Assembly (NCBI RefSeq): GCF_943734655.1
Contig: NC_071355.1
Span: 204,102,439 to 204,166,438, forward strand
Source of the DNA: Sabethes cyaneus
Lineage: Eukaryota > Arthropoda > Insecta > Diptera > Culicidae
Reading direction: 5' to 3'
Length of the DNA: 64,000 nucleotides
Each line of letters opens with the position of its first letter. The stretch's first letter is position 1. The translations under genes were made by a program, and so were the position numbers. Under the pieces are notes generated by a model. The model was given only the letters and a program-made list of their open reading frames with translations. It ran no database searches and was not told the DNA's origin. Shown piece by piece: positions 43,077 through 53,352 of this stretch.

Positions 43077-45782
43077 CATGGAAAACGAAAAACACAAGGT
43101 CTACCATCGGTAATGTCGAACGGTACTGATGTAGCAAGCTCTACGAGTGATATTTGCGAATTATTTGCCAAACACTTTGCCAGTGTATTCAAAAATGGAA
43201 TTATTCCCGCACAGCAAATCAACGCGGCCCTTCTAAATGTTCAAGAAGGTATTCTAGAAATACGGATCCTTACGTTTTCCTAGGCAGATATTAAAAGTGC
43301 GATATACAAATTAAAATCATCGTGGCAACCTGGACCAGATGGTATTCCGCCTATTATTTTCAAGAAATGTTGTGATGCTCTCTGTGCACCTCTCACTGCT
43401 ATCTATAATCAGTCTATATCGCAATCGACGTTTCCAGATGTTTGGAAGGAGTCCATCTTATTCCCGGTATATAAAAAGGGAGATCGTGGCGACGTGACCA
43501 ACTACCGTGGAATTACCTCTTTGAGCAGTACCGTCATCCGGGGATACTTGCAACACTTTGGCGCATCGCGCTTTTGACAGCTCTAACGCATTTGTTTGTT
43601 AACATAACCATTTATACCCAATGCCATTTTAAAGAAAGGATGTTTACCTATTGTTTAGTTAAGTTTAATCCATTACATCATTGTTTTGCTTGTTTTTATA
43701 CGATTGGAAAGTAATGTCACTTTCAGAGTAGGAAAAATGGATGTGCAAAGTTACGTCAGTTCATTGACATGGAATTATTATTTATTGTTTGGTTCCTGTA
43801 CACAATTAGTGCATCATATAAGCTAACGAATAGCAACTTTGAGCTTTGTTTATATTTTGAACTTGGAGAAGAAACGATGAATTCGTGTTGTTACTTCCAA
43901 TATGGCGCGGCTTGCAGCACTTGTAAAAATGAAAATTATCGTAATAGACAGTATGTACAAAGCAAGTTTGCATTTGTACGATGTTATTTTGTCTACCACC
44001 ATCTCCAGAAAAATTATAATTGTGAAAAATTCCACGTGCCTTGAAACGGCAATTTGGAGTTCGCATTTTCACCGAATATCTTTAAAAAAGCAATAGACGA
44101 AATTGGGAAACAAAAAATGCCTCCAGTATCTTTTGTTTTACTACAAATACATTCAAAATATCTCAAAATAATCATTCGCGGTTTGAAATCAGATATAAAA
44201 TCATAAGAAACGCAAAATCAGAAAAGTGTTGCAAGTAACCCCGTTTACTGGGTAACTTGCAACACCCCTATTTTCGGTTCATTCTGCAGATTCATTTAGT
44301 TTATATTTTTTCTCATAATCATAAATCAAAAGTACTCACCACTATACAAGTTTTGGCTACTTACACTTGGACCTAAACGGTATACTTCGAAAGTTATACT
44401 AAGTCAAAGTTCAAAAGTGTTGCAAGTATCCCCGGATGACGGTAGCTCTAAACTACTTGAGATTCTTGTGAGCAAGCAACAAATGTACGAAGCTAAGCGA
44501 CACATTTCCTGTGATCAGCATGGGTTCTACCCTGGGCGATCTACTATCACTAATCTGGTGGAGTTTACATCATACTGCATACGAAACCTTGAAAATGGTA
44601 TTCAAATCGACACAGTATATACGGATCTGAAAGCTGCCTTCGACCGTGTGGATCACAACCTGCTTTTAGCCAAAATAGAACATATGGGTGCGGCATCAAA
44701 TTTTGTAAACTGGTTAAAGTCATACCTGGTTAACCATCGCCTCTCAGTAAAACTAGGTGATGTGTCCTCTAGCGAGTTTTGTAATCATTCTGGCGTTCCA
44801 CAAGGAAGCAATCTCGGATCGCTATTGTTTTCCTTATTCTTTAACGACGTGTGTGCTGTACTTCCACGAGGATCCAGATTGCTGTACGCTGATGATCTTA
44901 AAATGTTTGGTAAAATCTACTGAAGACTGCTGTGAACTACAAAAACTAATCGACATTTTTGCGGACTGGTGTCTAAAGAATGAGCTTTCCATTAGCGTAG
45001 GCAAGTGTTCGGTAATCTCTTTTAGTCGCAAGAAAGAACCCATTATATGGAACTACCGCATCAGCAACGAAGTACTGGACAGGGTTTATGTAATCAAAGA
45101 CTTGGGAGTGCTTCTTGATACGAGCCTCGGTTTTCGGGAACACTACTCATATATAATATCTAAAGCCAATCAAAATTTGGGCTTCATATTTAGGGTATCT
45201 AAAGAATTTAGAGAACCATATTGTTTACGTGCCCTGTACTTCTCTATTGTGCGTTCTATCCTAGAGTATGCTGCTGTAGTTTGGAGCCCCTACACTGGAA
45301 TTTGGTCCTCCAAGTTAGAAGCAGTACAAGCCAAATTCTTACGGTATGCTTTGAGATTTTTACCCTGGCAAAATCCTTTAGTGCTTCCGCCGTATCAAGA
45401 CCGCTGCGACTTACTCAACATTGAAACACTCGACAATAGGAGAAAAACTGAAAGAGTTCTGTTCATCAGGAAAGTTTTAGTAGGCGAATTGGACTCTCCA
45501 AACATCCTCGCTCAAATCAATTTTAATGCCACACCACGTGCGCTTCGAGACATACAATTTCTTCGCCTAGACTTCCGACGAACCGAGTACGGCCAAAATG
45601 AGCCAATTAGAGCTACGTGTTGCTTGTTTAATCGTGTGTACAGTCTTTTTGATTTTCATTGTTCTAGTGATAGTTTAAGACGCCGATTATGAAGATTAAA
45701 TGTACTATAGTTAGTTGTAAAGTAATGTTTTATTCATGTAGACGTTGTGGTCAGATGAATTAATGTTAATAAATGTAATAAA
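43077..45782 (+). pseudogene. CR1-like LINE reverse transcriptase, nearly complete RT with insertion and frameshift
   Basis: The order is linker (GKRKTQGLPSVMSNGTDVAS, ICELFAKHFASVFKN), fingers block SAIYKLKSSWQPGPDGIPP, LFPVYKKGDRGDVTNYRGI, then a 912-bp insertion at 43531-44442, QHGFYPGRSTITNLVEF, TDLKAAFDRVDHNLLLAK (catalytic Asp), HSGVPQGSNLGSLLFSLFFN and LLYADDLKMF (active site) at about 44880-44910. A frameshift near 44920 shifts the rest into another frame: FADWCLKNELSISVGKC, KDLGVLLDTSLGFREHY, VRSILEYAAVVWSPY and a stop at 45692, then a short 3' UTR with AATAAATG-type tail. The endonuclease is missing. Confidence 0.88.
43529..44444. mobile_element. 912-bp TIR element with TA target duplication, inserted in CR1-like RT
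   Basis: TA at 43529-43530 and 44443-44444 flank an insert with perfect 29-bp inverted ends (CCGTCATCCGGGGATACTTG onward). Removing it plus one TA restores YRGITSLSSSSKLLEIL in the LINE frame. Inside, 44224-44266 carries a second palindrome (GTGTTGCAAGTAACCC and its inverse) echoing the terminal GTTGCAAGTA motif. There is no recognisable transposase; the longest internal frame (43769-44044) shows no known domain. TA duplication suggests a Tc1/mariner-group or similar transposase in trans. Confidence 0.88.
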
Positions 45783-48700
45783 TACATGCATGCTACTGTC
45801 GCTACAAAAAGACTTACGTAGTCCTACATCACCAATGCGGTCGTGTCTTGTACACAACCCTTCTGAATTTTTTAAGTTTTGTTTTCTAAAAGCCTTGCTT
45901 GGTAAAGACGGAAAAGCGTAAAAATATTAAAAATAGGGGAAAATGAGCAAATTAGGCAATTTTCTGATGACAAACAGGAAACGGGTGGGCACCATGCGAT
46001 TCTCCGAAAAATTTAACATAAGATCATCTATATTTTACCAACATCCAGGCCGTATCTTAATTGCGTCAATTTTTTGGCTCGTTTTTGCCCATAGTGCAAC
46101 GATTAGAGAAAATTTAAAATGAAATGCCCCATGATATCTTGCGTACCAACTGTAACGCTTTCCAACATCGATTCCGGCTGGCAATTAAAGCAAAAAGAGA
46201 AAAATTCGAATTGGACTAATTTAAGACAAATAATATGGATAACCTTCTTTACAATTACGAATTTACGAAATACACTCAAAATTAAATTTTATGCAAGCGT
46301 CTTATTTTTGTAATCATTTATTTCACTGACAGTTATTACTACTCACCCTGTAAATTGAACTGAATTGAATTGAAATTGAATTTTTCACGCTTTACGCTTT
46401 TACAAGGGGAAAAGTTTATCCTTATTTGTAAAATTAGATCTCGATCGTAACGCTAAGATGAGTTATGCTCAAATTCATTAAATTTCAAAATTTCCCACAA
46501 AACAAATGCGTCCATCTTCGGTTTTTTTTTCTTCTTTTGCGATCCACTATGTCATGTCCGCTTATCTGTAACCGCAGAACTCTGCGGTAATCCATTTTCA
46601 AGATTTATGTATTTTCCACGATTTAACAACGTGAAAACTGTGCTTCCAGGAGGAGGCCAGGAGTTTCCATCCGTGCACGCTACACGCACCGGCCAACAAC
46701 AACGTTATCTTCACGCTCGATGTCAAACCCTCTTCATGGGTGTTTGACTTTCTGATTCACGCATGTCGTGCTAAATGTCTGGCAGCCTCCGCCGCTCTTC
46801 TTCTCTGATTTCGCATCTAGGCACAGGTCGTGCTATACAAATAAATTACCTTTTACTGTTCCGAGAAAAAAAAACACAGGAAAAAAACAAAAATCACTCA
46901 AACCCTATAGCGGACCCCCTTCTAGAGCAGCAGCATAGCTCCGACAGCATGTTTGCTCCTGTTGCTGGCTGGGGGTTCAATCGATTCCGTTTATCTTGTA
47001 GCAATTTGGTTCGGCTCTTTTGTTTCCATTGTTGAAAATATTGGAGCACTGGAACCGTTTCGTTTTCTTCCGTTCTGGTTCTGGTATGTTGGGCTGCTGT
47101 TGACAGAGAGGGTTTTTTGATTGGTAAATTGCTTTCTATGATCCGGAAATTTGAATTAATTCGACTGAAAAAAAACAAACCTCTACAGAACTTTGGAATT
47201 ATGATGCTGCATTGAGCTTGAGTAAACCTTTAGTGTTACTGACCAGGATCCAGGGTAAATTACACAAAAAATTTACAGATCTTGTTTGGGTTAGCTGTTC
47301 AATGTGTTACTCTAATGACTTCTGCCGATTAATAAAGAAGCGCTGCCAGTACAGAAGAAATGTCACATAGAACATACGAAGGAATGTTAGTTCGATACTT
47401 GAGCTAAAAGCTGGCAATACTTCTGTATCAAGGAAACAGATAATTTTAAGTAATTATGGTTAATATAAGCGAATATTCATTCGTTAAATGACATGAACTC
47501 ATGAAATTAAAATGTGTGTAAATTCAAGGCGTGCGGCCACCTAGAGACCCATTCAACAGGTTGACTATATTTTTGCGCATTCAATAACCTTGTCTTGCGT
47601 AAGTTTGTTGTATTATTTTGGTAATGAAAATGATATAACCGGATCCTCCAAAGGGTACAATTGTTGCTTGTTGATAGTTCCCTTCCAGTGCAAACCAAAA
47701 ATATTGATTGGGATGACAAGGCATTCGAAAAAAAACTAGGAATTCCATCCTAAACTTCTCCCCATCGACACCACGCCAAATCGCCAGGGAAATGCGTGTT
47801 TTGTCGATTGACTTCAATGCAAACAACAGATCTAAATTGTGGTGCTCACTGTTGATAATAAGGTTTATTTTTATGCAGTGGCCATAAGCGTAACGCAGTT
47901 GATCGTAGGACGTAGAGAGCATGAGTCGAACGTCAAACTCTCAGCGGGTGCGTCACGTTGCGAAGCCTCACTGCGATTCAGTGTTTAGTAGTAGGTATGT
48001 ATGTATACTAGGTAGTATAGTGCTACAAAGCACAAACGCAAATATTTACTGTACGTATTCACGCAACATACAAACTTGCCGGGAAGCCCCTTACTGTTTT
48101 GCGAGGTTTTGCTACTCAGTCGGGCTCGGGATGGATGCAGCCTTTGCTATGCTTATGCTGTTTGTTCGCTGCGTTTGCCCTGGCTGCCAACGAGGGCTTT
48201 TGACAGTGCCGTGTTCGGAGTTGCCATTTGAAAAGCCTTCGAGCAATCGCACTACTGTTTGTCTTTGTGTTTGTGTATATGATGTGCATTTGGTACGAAT
48301 GGGTATGTACATGTACGCACTGGCTTCTGTGTTTGGCTAACCTGATTATAGAATTTGATGCATGTCGGAATTGGACTTCGTACAATGCAATGGTTGTTGT
48401 TGTTGTTGCATCGAAATTGACGATGAAACCCGGTTTATTTTTGAAACAGGCATCGAAATCGAAATGTTCCTACCGGTGTTGGATGCTGAGTGCTTTTTAC
48501 AATAATTGATAGTGAAGCACACTAACTGATTGTACTGATTGCGCCTGTAGAATCAGGCAGATAAAAAGCCCTCCACTAACCATGCACCAGCGTTAAGTCG
48601 GCTTAGTGCGACTATTTATTCATAAGCAAACTTCATCACATTTCCCGCAGTGACAGATGATCGACGCAGTTTGGTAATTTATGTGACAGGGTACGTAAGG

Positions 48701-49361
48701 GTACTCCGAAAGGTTAGTAATGTTTGAAAAGTTGAAGGTTCCATTTACATAAAATGAAATTTCAATTTCAAGAGCATTTTCTAGCCGTATCAGCATTTTT
48801 AAGCTGAAAACAACATTCTACACTTAATCTTTCTGATTTCGACTTAATTTTGCAAATATGCCACCCAAATCTATACAGAATGAATGAAATAAATATTAGT
48901 GTCATCGTACTCTATCCGTTTTCTTGCAAATAAAAATAAAATACTCAAAAAATTACATTACCGAGCTTCTAATTCTATGTAAAACCCGATTCAATCCAAC
49001 TATTACTGAAAGGAATCTTCATTTCACATAACTCCGAAACGTCTAGATGGTTCCTATTCAAACTTGGCGCACATGTTCCTTCACATAAAAGAATCAGTGT
49101 TGACAAAAGGGTGGTTGGTCCCCTACAAGGGGAGCGGGGCGATCCCAAGAAGTAAAAGGGGTCGCGTATCTCTTACATTTGTAACGATGCTGAACAACAA
49201 TAAGGGATTTCTGCAAGGGGGGAATAGGGAGGCCTTTAAAATTCAAAAATGTAAAATAGTCTTTGTCCCGATTTATAGAGATAACCGAAAAAAAGAAAGA
49301 TTTACAAGTGGCTGGAGGACAACAGAAAGGAGGACTGACAGCTAGTTTTCTTTTATAATTT
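45783..49361. other. Intergenic stretch without recognised feature
   Basis: AT-rich sequence with modest GC patches at 46600-46800 and 48080-48260. Open frames are short and overlap on both strands, and none shows a recognisable domain or a splice context. Confidence 0.3.
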
Positions 49362-50250
49362 TAAAGGGTGGCAACTAAAATTTTGGATTTTTTTTCTCAA
49401 GCTGTCAAAAAGAGGCAAAGATACATAAAGAAAATCTGATTTACCGAAATTAAAGATACATTATCCATTGTTGAAAAAAAATTAGTGTACATTTGAAAAC
49501 GGTCCGTAATCGGCTGTTCGGCGAAGCTTTCGTTTGACGTCGAAGCAGGAGCGTTGTACGGCCTTCATGTCAACTTTGCGAATGCATCTCTTGATTCTAC
49601 CAATCAACTGTTTGCAATTCGTGGCTCTCCAATTGGGCGCACTGAGACAGATTTTTCAGTTCGTGGTTCTTGGGTAAAAATAGGATCAAATGGGTATTCA
49701 GGAACGATTGTGTTTTTTGGCGTAATGCGATGATGCTCTATCCGGCCAAAACACGTATTGTCCATCTGCATGATGTTTTTGTAGAAACGGGATCTAGATT
49801 TTCTCTAAACATTCGTCTGGTGCATCTCAATTGATAGCCAAACCAGAGGGCTTGTTGTTGAAGAAACGAGAAAGAGAACGATGTCCTTCTGCGTGCATAA
49901 TTTTGGCTGATCTTCCACTACCTTGCTTGCGAATAGTTGTTGGGCATCTTAGGATATGGAAAGCAGTCGAAGCCGCAACATATTTGCTTTTTAAATGTTG
50001 TACCGTATACTTTTTGCCGAGATTTCTGTTGCAGTTCGCAGAAGTGTACAACGCGCTCCCGAAATGCTTCTTGTTTCGACGCCATTTTTAGCAAAACTGG
50101 GTAAGCATAAACAAAACAAAAAATATTAACAAAAAGAGGAGAAAGAGCTGGTATATACATATTTCTACATACATCATTTCTCTCTAAGTTCGTTTGTTGT
50201 TGAGCATAAGGGCCGCGAAAAAATTCCAAAATTTTAGTTGCCACCCGTTA
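49362..50250 (-). mobile_element. Mariner-type element with TIRs, internally deleted (885 bp)
   Basis: Ends GGGTGGCAACTAAAATTTTG (left) and the same read inverted from the right (50226-50246) form a TIR of over 20 bp; TA dinucleotides at 49362-49363 and 50249-50250 serve as target duplication. Size is about two thirds of a full mariner. It carries the two ends of a transposase gene on the minus strand and lacks the middle. Confidence 0.85.
49482..50085 (-). pseudogene. Mariner-type transposase, N- and C-terminal parts only
   Basis: Starting at the ATG at 50085 the N-terminal DNA-binding part reads MASKQEAFRERVVHF, then in shifted frames NLGKKYTVQHLKSKYVAAST and QGSGRSAKIMHAEGHRSLSR, a linker of GSGRPAK type. 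The C-terminus reads ATNCKQLIGRIKRCIRKVDM, then RTADYGPFSNVH before a stop at 49482. The catalytic core between them is deleted or unreadable, so the acidic triad is gone. Retained TIRs mean the copy could still have been mobilised in trans. Confidence 0.7.
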
Positions 50251-50562
50251 TGTCATATTTGTTTCATTTTGTTATGATTTTTAACATACATTTTCCAACT
50301 TTTCCTAAGCGAGGTAAATGTATTTTTATGAAGGACCTATATTGAATAAACTAGAAAAGTAATACAAACTGTGAATTGACAAAGCAGGTGAGACTTAAAC
50401 CTACAAGTCTCTTTCAAGTTTCGTTTTACAAAAAAATCATTTACCTCCCTTAAGAAAAGGAAAAATACTTACCAGCATAGACGACAAAAAATGAATCCGT
50501 TTTTAATAAGGCGTGATTCATAATGGCACACTTCTAATTTTAAACATTTAGTTTCTGAACAA

Positions 50563-50629
50563 TAAATTTAGTGTACTTTTGCGGTATCCTATGCTTATGC
50601 TTATGCTTATTAAATTTAGTGTACTTTTG
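50563..50629 (+). mobile_element. 29-bp insertion with 19-bp target duplication and ATGCTT tail
   Basis: TAAATTTAGTGTACTTTTG is present at 50563-50581 and 50611-50629 without mismatch. The 29 bp between consist of CGGTATCCT and (ATGCTT)3-type units. A long perfect direct repeat around a tail-only insert is what an extremely 5'-truncated LINE integration leaves. Confidence 0.75.
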
Positions 50630-51061
50630 TGTCGTTACACAGTATCACCTTTGTATTGTTTCTGTGCCAGTTTTTGTACTTTCTTTGTTCGGTTTTGGAG
50701 CTCTCTTGTGTCGTTATATTTATTTATTTATTTTTCTGTTTCATTATTGCCTTACCATTCTGTGTCATTTTTGAATTATTTTTTAATTTTTCTATCATTT
50801 TCGTATGATATTTATATCATTTTCATGTTAGTTGTTTAGATTGTTTGTCATTTTACTATCATTTACGTTTCATTTTATATTTATGCATAATTTTTTGTGT
50901 TTTTTGTATCATTATATGCATTGGTTTGAAGTCAGTTTTTGTGTTATTTTGGTGTGTTTTAGGGCTCTTTTTTTAAACATTCTTTTTGCTCTTTTGTTAC
51001 ATTACTGTTTTATTTGTGTATATTTTTTTGAATCATTTTAGGTAATTTTTCCATCATTCAC
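50630..51061. repeat. T-rich low-complexity sequence
   Basis: Loose repeats of TGTTTCATTTTTGTATCATT type; the same composition resumes at 53215-53280, so the composite insertion at 51062-53213 split one low-complexity tract. Confidence 0.6.
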
Positions 51062-51063
51062 TG

Positions 51064-51417
51064 TGGTCCAGAGAGCCAAATTAGGTGAAATAAATTGTTT
51101 ACTCAGTTGTCGTTGATTTTAGACGATTTACGTGTTAGCAACCAAATCTTGATTTAGGATGCCGCTTTTTTTTGGCAAGGACTATTTTAGGATGACCCTT
51201 AAATTAACCAAGATCCAGAAATTATCTTCAAAATGAAAATAGATAAAGCCATACTCACTTCAGCAATTTTATAGCTTGAAGTATTTTGAGTAATACTGCA
51301 GAAGGCGGAATCCCTCTATCTCAAACCGTTTCCATATTAGGGCGTTTTGTCAAAAATCAAGATTTTGTTGCTAACACATAAATAGTCTAAAATCAACGAC
51401 AACTGAGTAAACAATTT
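51064..51417. repeat. Palindromic segment joined to an inverted RTE fragment
   Basis: 51092-51155 and 51354-51417 are 64-bp inverted repeats with about three mismatches (core CAGTTGTCGTTGATTTTAGA). In addition 51064-51105 is the inverse of 53147-53188, which is RTE coding sequence (TGGTCCAGAGAGCCAAATTA). So the left arm carries a 42-bp piece of the RTE's truncated 5' end in reverse. The segment between the arms is non-coding. Confidence 0.8.
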
Positions 51418-53188
51418 CTTCTTCTTCAGCAGCAGCATAGAGCCGTACTGTACTATTCGTACTGTTTCAAGCACTCGTCTCCATTCAACTCAGTCTTGTG
51501 TCACTCGTCGCCAATTTCCTAGTCGTCTCAGAAATCGCAAATCGCTTTCGACCTGGTCGAGCCATCGTGCACGTTGGGCCCCCCTGGTCCTGGTGCCGGT
51601 GGGGTTGTTGAAGAGGACTATTTTCGTAGCACTGGCGTCCGGCATCCTTACGACGTGTCCGACCCACCGTAGCCCGCTAACTTTCGCTAGATGTGCGATG
51701 GGAGACTCCCCAAGCAGTGCCTGTAGCTCGTAATTCATACGCCTCCGCCACTCTCCGCTTTCAGTTTGTACTCCGCCAAATAACGTCCGCAGCACTTTCC
51801 GCTCGAACACGACAAAGGTGCGTATGTCCTCCGTGAGCAGCGTCACGGCATCAAGTCCGCAAAGAACTACCAGTCTAATAAAAGTTTTGTACATTGTTAG
51901 CTTCGTGCGGCGGCGTACGCCTCCTGATCGTAGCGTTTTACGAAGGGCAAAGTAGGCCCGATTTCCCGTTAGGATGCGCCGCTGGATCTCCTTACTAGTG
52001 TTGTTGTCCGCGGTCACCAGCGATCCCAAATACACGAACTCCTCTACCACTTCTAATTCGTCGCCGTCAACGGTTACTGTCCGTTGGAAGCACGCGTTTG
52101 TTTCTTTTGAGCCTCTTCCTTTGATGTATTTGGTCTTCGACGCATTTATTTTTAGCCCAATTCTCCTAGACTCCGCTTTCAGTCTGACGTAGATTGCCCC
52201 CGCCGTCGCAAAGTTCCTGGCTATGATATCGAAGTCATCTGCAAAGCCTAGAAGTTGGCTACCCTTGGTAAAAACCGTGCCTCTCGTTTCAATGCCCGCT
52301 CGTCGGATCACCCCCTCAAGAACGATGTTGAACAGCATGCAGGATAAACCGTCACCTTGTCTCAGCCCTCGCCGCGTCTCGAAGAGACTCAAGAGTGTCC
52401 CAGAGATGCGTACGAAACACATCACTCGATCCAATGTAGCTCTGATCAGTCGCGTCAGTTTGTCCGGAAAACCGTGTTCGTGCATTATCTGCCATAGCTT
52501 GTTTAGATCGACTGTATCGTATGCTGCTTTGAAATCAATAAAGATGTGATACATGGGCACGTTGTACTCCCGACATTTCTGCAAGTTCTGTCGGATAGTA
52601 AAAATTTGGTCCGTAGTTGCGCGAGCCCCCATGAAACCCGCCAGATAATTCCCTACGAAACCTTGTGCTATCGGTGACAACCGGCGTAACAGGGTCTGGG
52701 AGAGTACCTTGTAGGCGGCGTTTACCAGCGTAATACCACGATAGTTGCAGCAGTCTAGCCGATCACTCTTTTTGTAGATGGGACAAACCACTCCTTCCAT
52801 CCATTCCTCCGATATCTTTTCCTTCTCCCAAATCCTTGAAATAACCCAGTGTAGAGCCCTTGCTAGCGTTTCTGCGCCATGTTTATAAAGCTCTGCCGGT
52901 AGGCGGTCCTTCCCAGCGGCTTTATTGGTCTTCAGCAGCCCGATTTCTCGTTTTACTTCTTGGAGAACAGGTGCTGGGACATTACTATCTTCCATGGGCG
53001 CTCCTAGGTTAATTTCCGTTCCGCCTCCTTTTGCGACTTCGCCATTGAGGTGTTCATCGAAGAACTGCTTCCATCTGTCGACCACCTCGCTCTCGTTTGT
53101 AATTAGATTCCCTCCCTCGTCCCTACACATGTCAGGTTTCGGTGTGTGAGTAAACAATTTATTCCACCTAATTTGGCTCTCTGGACCA
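51418..53188 (-). mobile_element. RTE-like LINE, 5'-truncated, with GAA-type tail
   Basis: On the minus strand the copy starts inside ORF sequence at 53188 and ends after the stop region in a short GCTGCTGAAGAAGAAGAA tail at about 51418-51435. It contains the longest intact RTE reading frame of the window. The outer sequences on both sides are the T-rich tract that it interrupts. Its truncated 5' end is repeated inverted at 51064-51105. Confidence 0.88.
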
Positions 53189-53217
53189 TAATGCATTGTT
53201 ATGTAGTTTTTGAACAT
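51490..53217 (-). CDS. RTE-like reverse transcriptase, intact 575-codon frame
   Basis: Order in the 575 residues: GLLKTNKAAGKDRLPAELYK (93-112), CNYRGITLVNAAYKVLSQ (157-173), IFIDFKAAYDTVDLNKLW (225-242, first catalytic Asp), RRGLRQGDGLSCMLFNI (282-298), LLGFADDFDIIARN (322-335, active-site pair), INASKTKYIKGRG near 355, EEFVYLGSLVTADNNTS near 385, then WVGHVVRMPD and QRARWLDQVESDL near the C-terminus. No stop or frameshift interrupts it. The N-terminal endonuclease is missing and the first codons come from flanking DNA, so the protein could be made but not mobilise itself. Protein-coding by frame, pseudogene by function. Confidence 0.88.
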   Translation of the reverse strand: MFKNYITMHYGPESQIRWNKLFTHTPKPDMCRDEGGNLITNESEVVDRWKQFFDEHLNGEVAKGGGTEINLGAPMEDSNVPAPVLQEVKREIGLLKTNKAAGKDRLPAELYKHGAETLARALHWVISRIWEKEKISEEWMEGVVCPIYKKSDRLDCCNYRGITLVNAAYKVLSQTLLRRLSPIAQGFVGNYLAGFMGARATTDQIFTIRQNLQKCREYNVPMYHIFIDFKAAYDTVDLNKLWQIMHEHGFPDKLTRLIRATLDRVMCFVRISGTLLSLFETRRGLRQGDGLSCMLFNIVLEGVIRRAGIETRGTVFTKGSQLLGFADDFDIIARNFATAGAIYVRLKAESRRIGLKINASKTKYIKGRGSKETNACFQRTVTVDGDELEVVEEFVYLGSLVTADNNTSKEIQRRILTGNRAYFALRKTLRSGGVRRRTKLTMYKTFIRLVVLCGLDAVTLLTEDIRTFVVFERKVLRTLFGGVQTESGEWRRRMNYELQALLGESPIAHLAKVSGLRWVGHVVRMPDASATKIVLFNNPTGTRTRGAQRARWLDQVESDLRFLRRLGNWRRVTQD

Positions 53218-53269
53218 TATTGTATGATATTAGAATCTTTTTGTACCATTTGTATCATTTTGTGTTAGT

Positions 53270-53352
53270 TTCGTTTGTGTGATTCTTCTATTCTTCTTCT
53301 TCTTCTTCTTCACCTTCTTTTTCTTCTTCTTTTTCTTCTTCCTTTTCTTCTG
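53270..53352. repeat. (TTC)n microsatellite, interrupted
   Basis: Runs of TTCTTCTTC with CTTTTTC interruptions. Confidence 0.9.

Noticed and set aside
43769..44044. Possible transposase inside the 912-bp element
   Set aside because: The 91-codon frame has no HTH or acidic catalytic motif and overlaps equal-length frames on the other strand.
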